NCBI GenBank assembly: GCA_026261815.1
Contig: JAMPIT010000890.1
Span: 13,360,001-13,424,000, forward strand
Direction: 5' to 3'
DNA from: Monarcha castaneiventris obscurior
Lineage: Eukaryota > Chordata > Aves > Passeriformes > Monarchidae
DNA length: 64,000 nt
Shown: in pieces, positions 51,001-64,000 of the stretch
How positions within the stretch are numbered: position 1 is the stretch's first letter
How the letters are laid out: every line of letters starts with the position of its first letter
Position numbers and translations under genes: made by a program
Notes under the pieces: generated by a model
Seen by the model: only the letters and a program-made list of their open reading frames with translations
What the model was told of the DNA's origin: nothing
Database searches by the model: none

Positions 51001-54000
51001 AACAACATGTCAGGTCTTCACAACCCTGATCACAGTTGGTGATGTTATTTTCACTGGCAGTAATGAAAAGAAAATTACCTAATGATCACAATTCAGATTA
51101 CTCTGAATGCTCATCATAGAATGGGAATTTTGCTACAATTTTCAACAAGCACAGGTTTTAGGTAGTAGAAGTACTTTTAAGTGACTACAGTCTCATTCAG
51201 TTTTAGTGCCATTTGTAAACCTTAGCATATTTTTATAAGGTACTCAACTTTCCCGCATACTCTGATTTTTCTTCTCAGCTCAAGAGCAAACCTAAAATCC
51301 AAAGTATTGCCATGAACAAGTAAAATTCCCATCAGTTTCATTTTATTCTAAAAAGTCAAAAAACTAAAAAGTTTTCTTCTGAAAAATTTTCTTCTGAAAA
51401 GTCACTTAGTAAACTTTCCAGATTTTTTAAAGACGAGGAACAACATCAACACCATATTCAGTTAAAATTGTACAACACAAATGAAACAAGTTTTTAGCAT
51501 CCTCGACTATCTCCACTTACTTTGTGGAGTCCAGGTGTCTCCTCTTACTGCAGATTTGATCCGCATGCTTAACTTTTAAGCCATGATTGACAAGAGTTCG
51601 TGATTATGATGACAGATTAAAGTGTTCATTGAATTCAGAGGGTTTTTATTTCAGTTGTGACAGTAGTGTACTGGGAGACAATGAAACACAATATCACAGG
51701 ATTAAAGGCAGCACATAACTAGTCAGGCACTGGTACTGCAATCATCTTGGTCTCACACACATGCTGATCACCCATTTAAACATAAAACCCTACCCTGAGC
51801 AGTGCATATTCCTTTCAAAGTCTTACTCACGTGCCTCCTCTCATTTCTAACATAATAAATATATCATCTGACGAGGAGCTTAGTGACAGCTGCACAAGTT
51901 AGTTTTAATTACAAAAAATAATAAGTGGTTTTAAAAGGTTCAATAAGTCTCTATTGCATAACAGCAGCAAAGCAGCACAATTATTGCTTACAAACAAAAG
52001 TAAACACATTAATAAAAATTGAACTAGGATTGCCTTACGCCTGAACTACAAATGTCAGTTTCTCCTGGGTAATCTAAAACAACCTTATCTTTCTTGATAC
52101 ACCATTCACCTACAGAAGGGGAAAACAACAAACTGTAGACAAATGCTTCAAAGTATTTTTCCTGAATTAACGCAAGAGGTACACAACTGCAAAAGACCAA
52201 AAATGATAAAGAGGAAGCAACATATTCACTTTGGTTTACATCTTACAGCTGCCTGTGAACTTTAGCAGTGATACAGGCTCTGGTTCCTAAGGAGACACGT
52301 ATTCAACATGACAGACACTAGTAAAATATTTTTATTATCCTAGGCTACATCCCACTCCTTAGTCTCAATTATTTCCAATAGCAAACTTTCCCCCCAATAC
52401 AAGCTTCAAAGAAAGGGCAATATCCCATGCTTTAAACACTCTCATGAGACTACACTCATGAAATATAGCACCTTGTCTTTCATCCACTGGACATTACTTC
52501 AGGTTGAGATGTGAGTGTAGCGCATAATGACAATAAAAAAAGACTCCAGCAGATGCCAAAACAACCAGAACTTGGATTACTCCTGCTGTGCTGGTCTCTC
52601 TCACAGTTTAAGAGGATAACCAAGGGAAGTTGAACTAGGTCGGGCTCAGAGTAAGGTTAAGGATTTAATAGATAAAAGTTTCTTATACTACTGTAGTGAC
52701 TTGTTTTGTTATATTATTTCAATTATTTTTAAATTTCAAAAATTGTCTGATATAAATGTAAATCTTAGAGCACATCCCACATATGGAGAGCTTGAAGAAA
52801 GGAGCATGAGAGAATGGATGCTCTCAGCTGCTTCTCTGTGACCAGCTGTATCTACGGTAGCTTGGAAACCATCCAGTGCTGTAACTTTGTCAGCCAACTG
52901 TAACCCCATGTTGAACCTAAAGAGCTTAATCCACTCTATTATTGCCTTTTCACAGGTGGAACCTGTGCCCTTTGCTTTTATCAAGATCTTTCTCGTGACA
53001 TAATAAGAGACTCCAAAAATCGAATGACTGTTCATATTAATTTATATAGCTCATCCTTTACCCATACAAAGAAAATTAAATAGCAGCATAAATAAGTAAA
53101 AAAATTCCATCTCAAGCAAAGCACATGAAGTTGATCTGTCATTTTAGACTGCCAGACACACAAATATACACTCAGAGTCAAGTACACACACAGCAGAGCT
53201 TTCTACTTTAAGGCAATTCCAGAGGGCCTTATCAGCTTTGACTGAGGCAAATCTTCCCCTGAAGCTGTGGGGGCTTTTACTTGGACAAGTGCTGAATTTA
53301 AAAGAAGCCTCTTGAGATTTGGCACTGTTTCAAAGAAAAAGCAATGTCACGGATACTCTTCATAATATATTACAAAACTAACTGTCCTCTAACATATAAT
53401 ATTTTACTTATGCCGCTCTGTAAATAAGACAATAAATAACACACTAATTACAAATAACCTATTAGTATTTATGCATGAAGATTAGGTGCAAAATTTACTC
53501 ACAGTATTTTTAGAAATTAAAATAAAGGCATTAATGAAGTTTTTGCAGACCTACCACTAGCACGGAGTAAAAGCTGGGACTTAAGTCAATCAAGCTAATC
53601 AAATTCATAAATAGCAGCACACTTTTCTAATTGTGCCCATGCATGAGTGGGTATGAGTGTAAGCCAGCTGCAAAAGCAACACACCTCACTGCAAACAGGG
53701 CAATCTTTTGGTCTTCTACCTGCAAAACACAACTGCAGCTTTCCACAACCAATACGTAGCAGTTACATTAGGAGTGAAATAACAATAATGCATAACAAAC
53801 TTGAAAACAATGAGATCTTGGCTTTTTACCTACAAGCCAAGCTGCAAGAAGACTGACATGTGCAGAACTATTGAAAATCTGGCTCTCAGCATCACAACTG
53901 AACCTTCAGGGAGCTGACCATAAGGGAGGGCTGTTCCTTGTACAGATGTTTGAGCAAGAGTTACATTTTTAACCTGTCCAGATGTGGCATATGCTATGTG

Positions 54001-54470
54001 TCACAAAAGGAATAAACCACTTTTTACAAACATCTTTCTTAGTGAAACTGGACAGCATAAAAAGCTGTCAGCCCTAAAAGAAGGGGATGTTGAAAAGCAC
54101 TAGGCTCTGCATTGCATCTAAAATGCTGTCCAGAGTTAATAAATTTATATGGTGCTATACCTAAATATCCTGAGAGCAGAACTTACAAGAAGTTAAACAT
54201 TAGCACTTTGCTATGACTAAGTGTTGCATTTTACTAGAGGCAGAGAAATGCTATATTCATCATATAATGGGAAGCTATATTTGTAATGCCTGTCAAGGTT
54301 AAGCAGTAATCAAAGAATCTTCTTTCAAAGTTTAAGCTTCAAGGATTGTCCGAGTCAGGAAGTGACTCATACTCTCTTACAGTTACAGCTATGTCCTAGT
54401 AAGGGCCACAGACCTGCTAAAAGTGTCCTGTATTTTCTTGTGAAAACATCTGTGCAGAGCTCTCAGGCAG

Positions 54471-54485
54471 AAAAAAAAAAAAAAA
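54471..54485. repeat. Poly(A) run, 15 nt
   Basis: Fifteen consecutive A residues inside a chance open frame. No associated element was seen. Confidence 0.9.
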
Positions 54486-55938
54486 CGCTAAAGCTTTACT
54501 TAGATCCCAAAATCAGTGACATGAACTCATATGTTCCTGAACAAAATACTAACTTGGCAATGATGTCTGGAACATGTTATAGTTTGCATATAAACCTACT
54601 TGGCAAGCCAGACAGCAATTGGAATAATTTCTCTTGGATAAAGGCACAGACTAACTCCTCAATGCCACTCACGAGCAAGCATGCTAGGGGGTCTGGCAAT
54701 ATTTCTGAGATGTTACTACAAGGTCATGACCATCTGCCGAATATCAAAGCCCAAACATCACCGCTGTATTAAGATGAAAATATCTACCCTAGTTAAAGTG
54801 TTAGTGAATGTAACCAGCAAAAGCCTATCCAAACTGAAGAGACACTGGGAAGCCACCAGTTTGCTGTGGCCTTTCAAGTACAGCCACAAAGCAAACAGTG
54901 CTAAGTGCACACAAACACACAGCAGAGGAAGCAAGGTTTGGCAGACCCAGGGGAGGGAGGCAGCCCCTTCCTGTGGTCCACACAACGCCAAGTCTGAAAG
55001 TCTACCAGGTCTTCAGGTAAGTCACACACAAGTAAAAGAGAGCCGATATTAACCATATTATTACAGGATTTAGCAATTTCACTATAACACAGAAGAAACT
55101 CAGAGAAGCAAAGAAGTTTTACTGCTGTTATTTGCAACTCTTCACTTATGTACATTCACAAGCTGTTGGTGAGAGCGAGCAATTCATGTTTCCCAAGTTA
55201 ACAATTAAAAACAATCAGAAAATACAAACTCCACAAATTTCATTATTAGTGAATATAAGTCTCTAGTCCAAACAAGGTTATTTGAATTAGGTAATAGACA
55301 CATTCAGAAACTGTCATGAGAAAACTTAAAGACAACAAATGTATGAACAATTTAAAATTAGGGCAACACTCAATAGATAAAGACAGACCTTTAACTATTG
55401 ATCTATCCTTTTGGAAGATTGTAATAATTCCTGTGAAAAATAACATCACTCACATCACTCACTATCATCAATAATATCACTGGTGTGATGTCAGACATGA
55501 ACCATTAAAGTTGCTTTCGGATGAGGAGAGATGAGAAGACACAAATCTGCAACAGGGTCACCTAGAGGCTCAATAGGAGTTCAATAGGGTGGCCTATTCT
55601 TTCTCAAGCTCTTGAAACTCTTGCTGAATTCACCATGAAGAGTACTTAGACACCCAGATACTGAGTCATGTGGCTATTACCTATTAAAACCAAACATTTG
55701 GTGGGCAAAGGGAGGAGAGAGAGAAGCTTTCTGCCTTTTGGAATCTCATTATCACAATAGCCAACAAAACAGACTGTTTCTTCACTTATGGAACAATCAG
55801 CAAATGCAACTAGCACCCAATGATCAAACCCTGATTTTGGTTATTCAGGCCTTCAATACGATGTGACTCTTCTACCTTTTCTAAGGAATAACAAACTTCT
55901 ATAAGCAAACTTTCCTCTAAAAATAAAACCCAACAGAG

Positions 55939-55972
55939 ACAAAAACCTGTTTAGTACAAAAACCTGTTTAGT
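55939..55972. repeat. Perfect 17-bp tandem duplication
   Basis: The unit acaaaaacctgtttagt occurs twice without spacing or mismatch. It is a small, apparently recent duplication inside the intron. Confidence 0.95.
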
Positions 55973-58900
55973 ACACAGGCTATTACAATTTCCTCTATAA
56001 ATCTTTTGAGATCTAGAGATCAAAATGCTTAAGTAAAACCCAGTTGCTGTTATAGCACCATTACAAGCAGTGCCACTGGTACACTGTCCATCTTAAACAG
56101 GACTGAGTTCATGTTCTGAAGTGCAGTAACATAACTTTCATCACTCAATACATGAAATAGTTAATGTAAGGTAAAAATAGATACCTTTGATGTAAAAAAG
56201 AAACACTGAGACAACAAATTCATAAGTTGTTGCCTCATTTATCAAACTGCTACGCATAGCAAAAACTTACTTCCTCTGAAGCATTTTGCTATAGATGTTA
56301 AGGCTATTAAGTCATTATTTCTTCTTCATAATCAGGAAGTGTGCATACCAAATTTTTTATGTTAAAGTATGCAAGTGTATGCAATCTATGTAAATACTGG
56401 AGGAAAAACAGCTTGGAGTGGTAAAGCTATTTGAAATCAGGTTATTAATTCTGCTTCAAGAAACAGATTAAATATGGAAAACAGTTTCCTAGCACTAGTG
56501 AAATTGCAGGTACATGGAGATTTTGGAAATCTTCATGTATTTATATTCTCTGGCTAATACAGATTTTTCAGAGCAGGATCAGCAGGGGATTATTGAAATT
56601 ACCTTCCAAAGTCTTCTAAATTGCACAAGCAACTCTAAAAGTTTGTTCAATGCCGTTGTGCAGTTCTCCCACACAGTGAATCTATCACACAGAAAATCAA
56701 GATATACTGAATTAGCACTGGTACCCAAGTAATTTGCTCAGCATGCAATGTAAAATCTTCATCACTATGTTTTTCATACATCACAGAGAGCTGAAAACTT
56801 CAGTCAGGACTAGGAAAGTATCATTGCTCCACTGGGATGTTTTGCACCATATAGACAGAACAGGGTAGAAACTAGTATACAGGAATAAAAAGTGCTCTTT
56901 CATTACAAGTAAAGGTATAAGTATTTTTCTTTTCCACCCTCTTCCTGAAATCCAAACAGTCATCACAGCCTCCTACATCCAGTACCTACTCATATTAAGG
57001 ATCAGTCTCAGTTTTCTTAACTACTTAATTTTTGTATGCTACTCAGTGTAGAGCCGTCTTCGAGATGCTTCTTTGCCTTCCATGACACCTGAGGGCACCT
57101 GTCTGCATCTGGAAACTCTTCATTGCATACTTGCACAATAAAAATGCCAGCCAGTTGTCCAAAGTCATCTCAACACTTTTTCCTTGCATGAGATTGTCAA
57201 GACATCCCATAGCAGTAAAGTGCATAGGTACCAAACCTTCTTTAAATAATTAATTTTTGAATCTCAAGATGATGTCACGTATGCAAATTACCAAAAATGT
57301 CAGATTGAGAGTTGCAATCTTCTTAACCCAAGTTCACATTCCATAGAACATCACAAGCAGCTATCAATTTGCCTTCTCATCGCCATACCATATGTTGAAA
57401 ACTTCCTTCAGTTAACACCTGCCTGAAGAATGGGAATTTTTGATTAAAGGACACACAATGTGTAGTGTTAGAAATTAGTAGCTGTTCATTGGGGTTTTTT
57501 TTCAAAGTAATTAAAATCTGACAAGCACACAACCATTACTTTGTTACCTTTGCATCAACACTGTGACAAAGCATTCTGAGGATTATACCAAATCTTAAAA
57601 AATTTCAAACTGCTTTCTCAGTCAACATAAAAACCCAGTTTCAAAGCCTAAAGAAATTGTGACTGAAAATGGCATCTAATTTAGAGTCCTGCTGCGTATG
57701 TGAATATTCTGAAACTTTTCAGTACCCCTAACATCTTTGCAGTAATTTGCTATCTTCCTTCTATCAGGAGTCAGTCATTTTGGCTCTCAAAATCACTTCA
57801 TCAACACATGAACCGGAAAAATATAGAAGCTAAAAGCCCAAATTAGAATGTGCATCACTTAGTATTTACAATTCTTTTGCTTTGCATGTGAAGATATGAG
57901 ATTTACTATCAGTTCTTAGATCAGCCACCTACTGCAAAGTCTTAGTCAAGTAACATTGAAAGCATCTAACCTACTTTCTGTTTTCCAATACGGATTGTCT
58001 CTACATCCTCTAATATCCAAACTATTACATTAGGGAAGAGATTAAGTGTTTTGTATTCACAAATCATAATGAGCTGAATCTGGAATATTTATTTAATAGG
58101 ATTATCATGTATTAGAATAATATTACATTACTACATTTATTACTGTTTCTGTCAGTGGAAGGCCAGCACCTATGTATCCAGAATGCTCATATTATTAATA
58201 CACTCCTCCATATTTCAAGCCTGCAAATACTTAATCTCGTTGCAGCATTGTGGGTGCTTCTGAAATTAAAATGTACAGTTTCTACTCTATCGCAGCAGTC
58301 TCTAGGATGGATTTCAAGTCTAACCTTACAACAACAGGATTAAGAAATATATACTGGTATTTAATGAATCAAAACAAAACCCTCAAAGTTAACAAAAACC
58401 AGCCAATCAAACAAACAAAAAAACAACCAGTATGTGCAAGTTTTCTTTTTCAACCTTAAAATCTTTTTAAAGACATTTTTCAAATATTTCAAGGTCAAGA
58501 TCTACATCTCAAAATTCACTAGTGCTAATAAGAGGGATCATTTACCAAACAGTGCAAGAGCTTTAAAGGGCCACATCTAAACATCACCTGCTCCAGAGCA
58601 GCAGTTTGTACCAGCCGAGAGAGCTATACTTGTTTTCACATCAGTGACTTCACATTATCGCTACAGGAGGCATAACTGCTTTCTTAATAGCCAGCTCTCT
58701 TCTTCAGGAGTTCATGCCAACTCCACAACAGCCACGTGCAAAGGTGCAGACTGGGATTTTATTCCTGTCTAAAGCAATGAACTCTAAAGACATCTGCAGC
58801 TGTGCACAATGCCCACACTGGTACAATTACAATGCTATGTCAGCTTCTCATTGTTTAAGGTGATGGATTTCATATCTGGGCACATTATCTTGCCAGAGTC

Positions 58901-59586
58901 AATGGTATTTTTTTCTTGGAAGCAATCTGGAATGGCACAGGACTGTGCCAATTTCAAAGCACTGTAATGTGTTTCTACAGCCTTTTCCATAGGTCACATT
59001 ATAAAGCAATTTCTATTGTGCACCCTGCCAGCACTTTATCCTGAACAGGTGCTAAACAAACTTACAGACTGTTACAGTGCAATATATTTGAGAAAATCAA
59101 GATATGAACAGCCAGCCCTCTTGACAAAACAGCCACAGTAGCATGCAAGTAGAAAGGCACATTAACTTTAACAGGCCCCTCAAGAGGATCCCACTTCATT
59201 TGTTAGAACAAAGATCACCTATTACATCAGCTAGGGCAAAAGACCTTCAAAATTTGAAATGGTAGACGAAAGTCATTCACAGCAATAATTCCCAGTTGTA
59301 CTCACAACTAGAAAGAAGTCTTTTGGCTTCCAAATATCCTCTTGTTACTCAGCCACCACAGAATGCAGTGTGATCCAAGATTTTTTCCAAAGCTTACTCT
59401 TATTAACGCAGCGCTTATAAAATACAGTACCTGTGGTACCACAAACGAAATACAACTGCCTGTTTACATACTTGAACCTACAGACTCTAAATAAGGTTTG
59501 TAATGCTCTGTACAATGGACAAAATGACTGTGAACATCAAGTAGCTGGTTGCAATGTCTTCATCAGTAACAGACAGTGGAATTGAG

Positions 59587-59775
59587 GTGCCTGAGGCACT
59601 GGATGCCATTCAGAGGGTCCTGGACCAACTTGTGAAGAGGGTCATTGGGAACCTCACGAGGTTCATAAGGGCCAAGTGCAAGGTCCCTTGCTCTTGCAAG
59701 ATGTCCCTGCACATGGCAGGGGTGCTCGACTAGGTGACCTTTAAAGCTCCTTTTCAACCAAAATGATTCTATGAG
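59587..59775 (+). mobile_element. Internally deleted CR1 LINE, plus orientation
   Basis: The left half matches the end of the CR1 reverse-transcriptase ORF region (ggatgccattcagagggtcc, then acctcacgaggttcataagg and gccaagtgcaaggtccc). It then jumps at about 59695-59701 to the CR1 3' tail (gtccctgcacatggcagggg, gacctttaaagctcc, atgattctatgag). The intervening body, normally more than a kilobase, is missing. This could be a deletion after insertion or a template jump during reverse transcription. Confidence 0.85.
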
Positions 59776-62700
59776 TCCATGAAATATAGAGCATCTTGTC
59801 TGGTTCACAAAATGGGGAAAACAACCAATACAGAGTAGTCTAGAAAACAGTCCTGGATAAAGAGCAAGAAAGAATCAACTCTGTGCCTCCCACCCCAACC
59901 AAAATCCACTGTTTAAATATGATTCGCTATGGAAAAATTCATAAATATCGAGGCCATACCAGATGCACATTTTATAGGAAAAAATTATGTGCAGCCATAT
60001 AAAAAAATCCACCAAAATTACTTTACATAAATCTATTTTTAGAAATAAATATACATGCTTCTACAAATAGAACTAACTATGAACAGCTATCCGAAAGGTA
60101 AGCACATATATAAGCCACCAATATTTTAACGTCATAAAGAGATAACTTTCCACTACAGATCGTGTGCAGAGGGGTACACTATCAGGCATTAAAATCACCT
60201 GAGAGATGTCCACAATGAGACAAGAGCTGCTTCCTCTGTCTTTGCACAGATCTGCGGAGTGCAGCACCAAAAAGCCCCAAAAATTTCTAAGTGGGCTACC
60301 TTTATGAAGTCTTCATAGCAGACCATCCATGTAATGTGCTGTTAGCACACACTGAGGCCAGAATATCACGGAAGGAGACAATTGCAGATTCTTAATTGAT
60401 TTGTTCTTTGTGATTCTTTGCTTGTAAAACCTCTCCAGGCCCCAGGCATAACCATCCCAGACTGTGGATGACGTTGGTCAATGTGATGTGTTCAAAACAG
60501 CTCAAGATACTTGAGCAACATACTGAAAGAGAACAAACTAGGACTAGTTCATCATCAGCTGCTGCTGCATGCTCAGGAATCCAGTTTTAGCAAAACAGTA
60601 CAGAAAATCACAACACCTTCATGGATCTTTCAAGGAGCTGGTAAAAAGCCCTACAGGCATTTTTCAGGCACCTAGAGAGCATTATCTGAGTGCCACAAAC
60701 GGGCTCAATCAGAGGTCCAGTGGAATGGTATTTTGCATTGTGCTGGTCAGCAGGGGTTGAGGCAAGAAAAGGGTTATCAGACAGTGAGTAATGGAACACC
60801 TGCTGTCACCTATAGCCAGCTCTGAGTCCGTGCTATACAGTTTCACCACTGACAGCACCAGAGTGTAAGTAATGCTGCAGGCCAAACGTGGACCTGTCTG
60901 TCAACCTCCTGGCGTTTGGACAAAATGTCCTGAGGAGCTGATGCAGTAGCGACATTCAAGAAATGCAGGAATCATGGCTGGATCCCAGCAACTCAGCAAT
61001 GGCATTAATGATTCATGCTGTGGGTATTATTCCTGAATTCTGTGAAACCTTTCAGTGTATGAGTCCCATACATGGAGTCAATATGGTCCCTCAGGACTAC
61101 TCAAAACTTTCATCACTTTTAAAGCTTTTCAGCACTGAAAGAATTTGCACTGATAGCTCTAAATCTAACCATCAGTGCAAGCAAAAGTGTTGCAAAATAT
61201 CCAGACATGCTGCCTCAGTAATACCAGCCTGATCCACTGCCACGTGCTGACCCAGTGCATTACTCCAGATCCACCTCCCAAGCAATCATTTGCACAGAGG
61301 CAGGACAGGACTCCAAGCTAAATGGAAATAACCTAAGTGCTCGTTTGTTATGTATAGGATGTGTGGTTAAGACCTAGAGGCCCTCTTCTGCACTTTGCTT
61401 CCTCAGCATCTCAAAGGAAGTAAAGGAAAACATTTATACAGGCCTACGGACAAGGATTACAGGAGCTGGGTACAGAGCCCCACTAAAATCAAAAGTTTGA
61501 ATTTTCTCTCTTCCCTTAACATATTACTGTACAGGAGAAAAAAAAAAATCTAATAATGATTTTGAGAGTTCCCCTCTGAATCTGAATCAGCATTTCTGTC
61601 CCTAAAAAAAGTGTCAGCCCTATTCTAGGAAAGTTTCCACCAGTTTTAAAGGTATGTTTTCTTGAATATGGTCTGCAAGATTTCTGGTACCTATTGCATT
61701 GGTCCGTCCTGCAAAAATGGTCAATCAACTCTACACCTCTTTCCTAAATCATCTTAAATCTCAAAAACCTGAGAATTAGTAGAAATACACCCAAATGTTT
61801 CTTTACCATAGAATCATACTGTTCAATATTTATACAGGAACTATACATTATATGTTTATATTGGGTTAGGAAAAAGGCATACTGTAGTGTTCAGATCATT
61901 ACTATACACTTGGAAGGAATTAAGTATCTGCCTACAAGCAAGAAGGTCCCTGAGAAAGTGACTTTATAAGCTGACAGTACAGAGGTAGTCAGCACTGAAA
62001 GATACTGTCTTGCTTTCTAGAAAGGATTTCAGCCAAGTGCCACTGAATTAGTACCTACTTCTCTAATGTTCTGTAGGTTCTTCAGCCAATTTACTGTTGC
62101 TGCCTATCTAGAAAGAATAAACTTAAAATCACTAAAATATTTATCCAAGTCAATGAAAAACACAAAACCAGCTTTCAGTGTCAGTCTTAAAATAAAAGAA
62201 TATTGTTTTGGGCACCCTTTCATCTTGCCAACACTCAGTTACTGGGGAAGTACTGTATTTCAGGCAAAGACATTTGAGCAGAAAAAAGCTTCTACAAAAC
62301 ACCTCTGAAAATCCCATTTATAACCACTCAACTACTTGTACTGTGTGGCTCCTTTCCATGTGAGAACACAGAGGTTGGCATGAATGGGATGGGGAGATCA
62401 GAACCACAGATGGGTAATGCAGAATACTGCCTTTATTACAATATTCATAACTACAGGGCACCTGAACCACCTTACTGCGGGGCTGCCATTAGCCTCTCTA
62501 GTTAATATTCTGCCCAGAATTCTCATTTACACAATACACAACACCTGGTGTTAACACACCCAAGGCACCACCTAAATAAATGAGACTTAACTAAACCTGT
62601 CCAGCTCAAATTGACTAGATGAATCCAGCATGTGCTGGATGACAAAGGCAACGTTTCTCATATCACATATAGGCAGGCAGCCAGAGGGTGATAGAAACCA

Positions 62701-64000
62701 CAGCAGCAACCACTAATTAGCCTCAAGGAAGGAGGAAGTCAGAGAGATTGGCCTGGGGCCAGTGAGCTCATGTAGAGAGCAATAAAAAATTAAGACAATA
62801 GTCCCAGGGCCTGCAGAGTGGTCAGAGGGGAGAAATGTGATGCCTGGAATTCAGATACCTCGTAGGATCTGCAGTCTGATGAGAACAACTGCTACATGTA
62901 GTAGCTGAGCTGTGATCCACGCACCGTGCGTGTCTCCTGGCTGAGTGAGTATCCCATTCCCCCAGCACAGGACAGGTCTGAAGTGTAGGACTGAAGCTCC
63001 AATTTGTGATACATGCCTATTTGTGGAACAGGAATCGCTGTACCTACTGTATCTGTCCTGACAAATAAATACATTATAGATTGTATGTCAACACAGGGTG
63101 TGGTTCTCTCCCAGTGGCCACCTCACTGATCTCCCATGACTACTTCAGTGTCTAACAACTCAGTACATTACTAACTATAATAATATAAAGACTCAGAACC
63201 ACTTCATAAATGTTCTTAGAAGAATTAAAAAAAACAGGAGATAGGAAAAAATACCAAAAAGGAAATAAAAGAAAAAACATTGTATTTAAATTACCTCATA
63301 AAAACCCAAGCAGACGAATTCTGCAATGTAACACACAAACATCTCATTCTCTTTTGGAAAGGCTAACAACAAAAAGTCTTAAAAGAAAATGCAGAACCCT
63401 GTGCCTCACGTCTGAAAACTTGCCAGGTGTATGCTCTTACAAGCAGAAATTTCCTTTAAATGACAGAAATCACTTGTGGAGAAAGTCAGAATGTTTTCAA
63501 ACTAAATAATTTCTCTTGAACAAGAAAGTCTCTTTGCAGTTATATAAAGCAAGCATTCTAGACAAACAAGAAAAACAGACATAGAAGTGTTGTTAAGCTT
63601 TTTCCAAGGTTTAGCCATTTGATAAAGCCTTTGATAATTTATTCATGAATGTTTAATCTGCAGCTTTAATCTACAAACATCTTCCTAACTTTATTTTATC
63701 ACTTATTTCTGTTCCATATTCTACCCCACGTAATTACTTTTTAGTTTTGCAAGTGATTCTATGCACTGATTAGCCCAGCAAGTAACAAGTCCATCATTCA
63801 AACTTAACCATGCTCGTCAGAAATTAGTGAAAAGTGGTGGTGAAAAAAAATCCCACTCATCTGTGTTTACTTAAGAATAAATTAAAAGGCACATTTCTGG
63901 CATATGAGGCAACCACTAAAATACCGTCCTTCCAACTACTGAAATGTAAATAAACACTTTCCTTCATTGCTAGTTTGTTTTGTTACCATCGTGTTAATGT

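Larger units (their letters stand above)
41802..64000 (-). other. COL25A1: COL25A1 upstream intron, 3' part (continues beyond window)
   Basis: This is sequence before the acceptor of the 45-bp exon, over 22 kb with no convincing exon. It contains CR1 elements at 47546-48048 and 59587-59775, a possible CR1 scrap at 42010-42047, a polypurine tandem repeat (43217-43378), a CA/TA microsatellite (47496-47532), A runs at 42638-42653 and 54471-54485, A/C-rich tracts near 45625-45690 and 58370-58430, and GC-richer blocks near 42700-43000, 46550-46900 and 62340-63110 that I cannot identify. The exon that should encode the segment just before the first collagen triplet was looked for and not found. Confidence 0.65.

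Noticed and set aside
51515..51550. Strong minus-strand donor (gtaagt) after CTCCACAAA
   Set aside because: The upstream frame has no Gly-X-Y pattern and does not resemble the collagen XXV N-terminal region; isolated donor words are expected by chance.
54362..54772. 136-codon plus-strand open frame
   Set aside because: Contains a 15-A homopolymer coding for lysines and shows no domain. Overlapping frames on both strands are equally open.
55000..55022. Plus-strand donor (CAG then gtaagt) after codons reading SLPGLQ
   Set aside because: Wrong strand for the collagen gene and no collagen pattern upstream.
1..64000. Search for prokaryotic systems, CRISPR arrays, tRNA or rRNA genes
   Set aside because: The window is intronic vertebrate DNA. 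No regularly spaced repeats, no operon-like ORFs and no tRNA or rRNA structure could be recognised.

Overview
This is intronic sequence from a vertebrate nuclear genome, almost certainly a bird. It is AT-rich and has no densely coding stretch. It carries at least six fragments of CR1, the non-LTR retrotransposon that dominates avian genomes. Some CR1 copies and the recurrent A/C-rich tracts look more like a neoavian or passerine genome than a galliform one, but that is an impression only.

The only gene I can support lies on the minus strand: a collagen gene with tiny exons separated by large introns. Five exons can be read, each with a splice acceptor, an open Gly-X-Y frame and a GT donor. 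In transcription order they are 41801-41757 (45 bp), 39664-39657 (8 bp), 37523-37497 (27 bp), 18657-18631 (27 bp) and 13936-13919 (18 bp). Spliced together they give 125 nt in one frame. With the first G of the leading glycine codon coming from the upstream exon, they encode 14 uninterrupted Gly-X-Y triplets. The 45-bp exon reads PPGKRGKRGRRGETG, which matches the start of the first collagenous domain of collagen XXV (COL25A1, CLAC-P) as I remember it. The last exon (GQPGPQ) also fits that protein. COL25A1 is a single-pass type II transmembrane collagen of neurons and developing muscle, related to collagens XIII and XXIII.

Layout from high to low coordinates, which is the direction of transcription: 64000-41802 is upstream intron with two CR1 insertions, a polypurine tandem repeat and a microsatellite; 41801-37497 holds three exons within about 4.3 kb; 37496-18658 is a large intron of about 18.8 kb with a CR1 copy of roughly 600 bp; 18657-13919 holds two exons; 13918-1 is the start of the next intron with one CR1 copy.

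The most interesting points are the 8-bp micro-exon, which is needed to repair the reading frame and has an unusually long pyrimidine tract before it, and the two 27-bp in-frame exons (GLPGRNGYP and GPIGMDGKL). Those 18 residues are absent from the canonical human COL25A1 sequence as I remember it, and the two exons have weaker donors than their neighbours, so they look like cassette exons. I found no prokaryotic genes, no RNA genes and no CRISPR array. I found no intact protein-coding ORF; the longest stop-free stretches look like chance.
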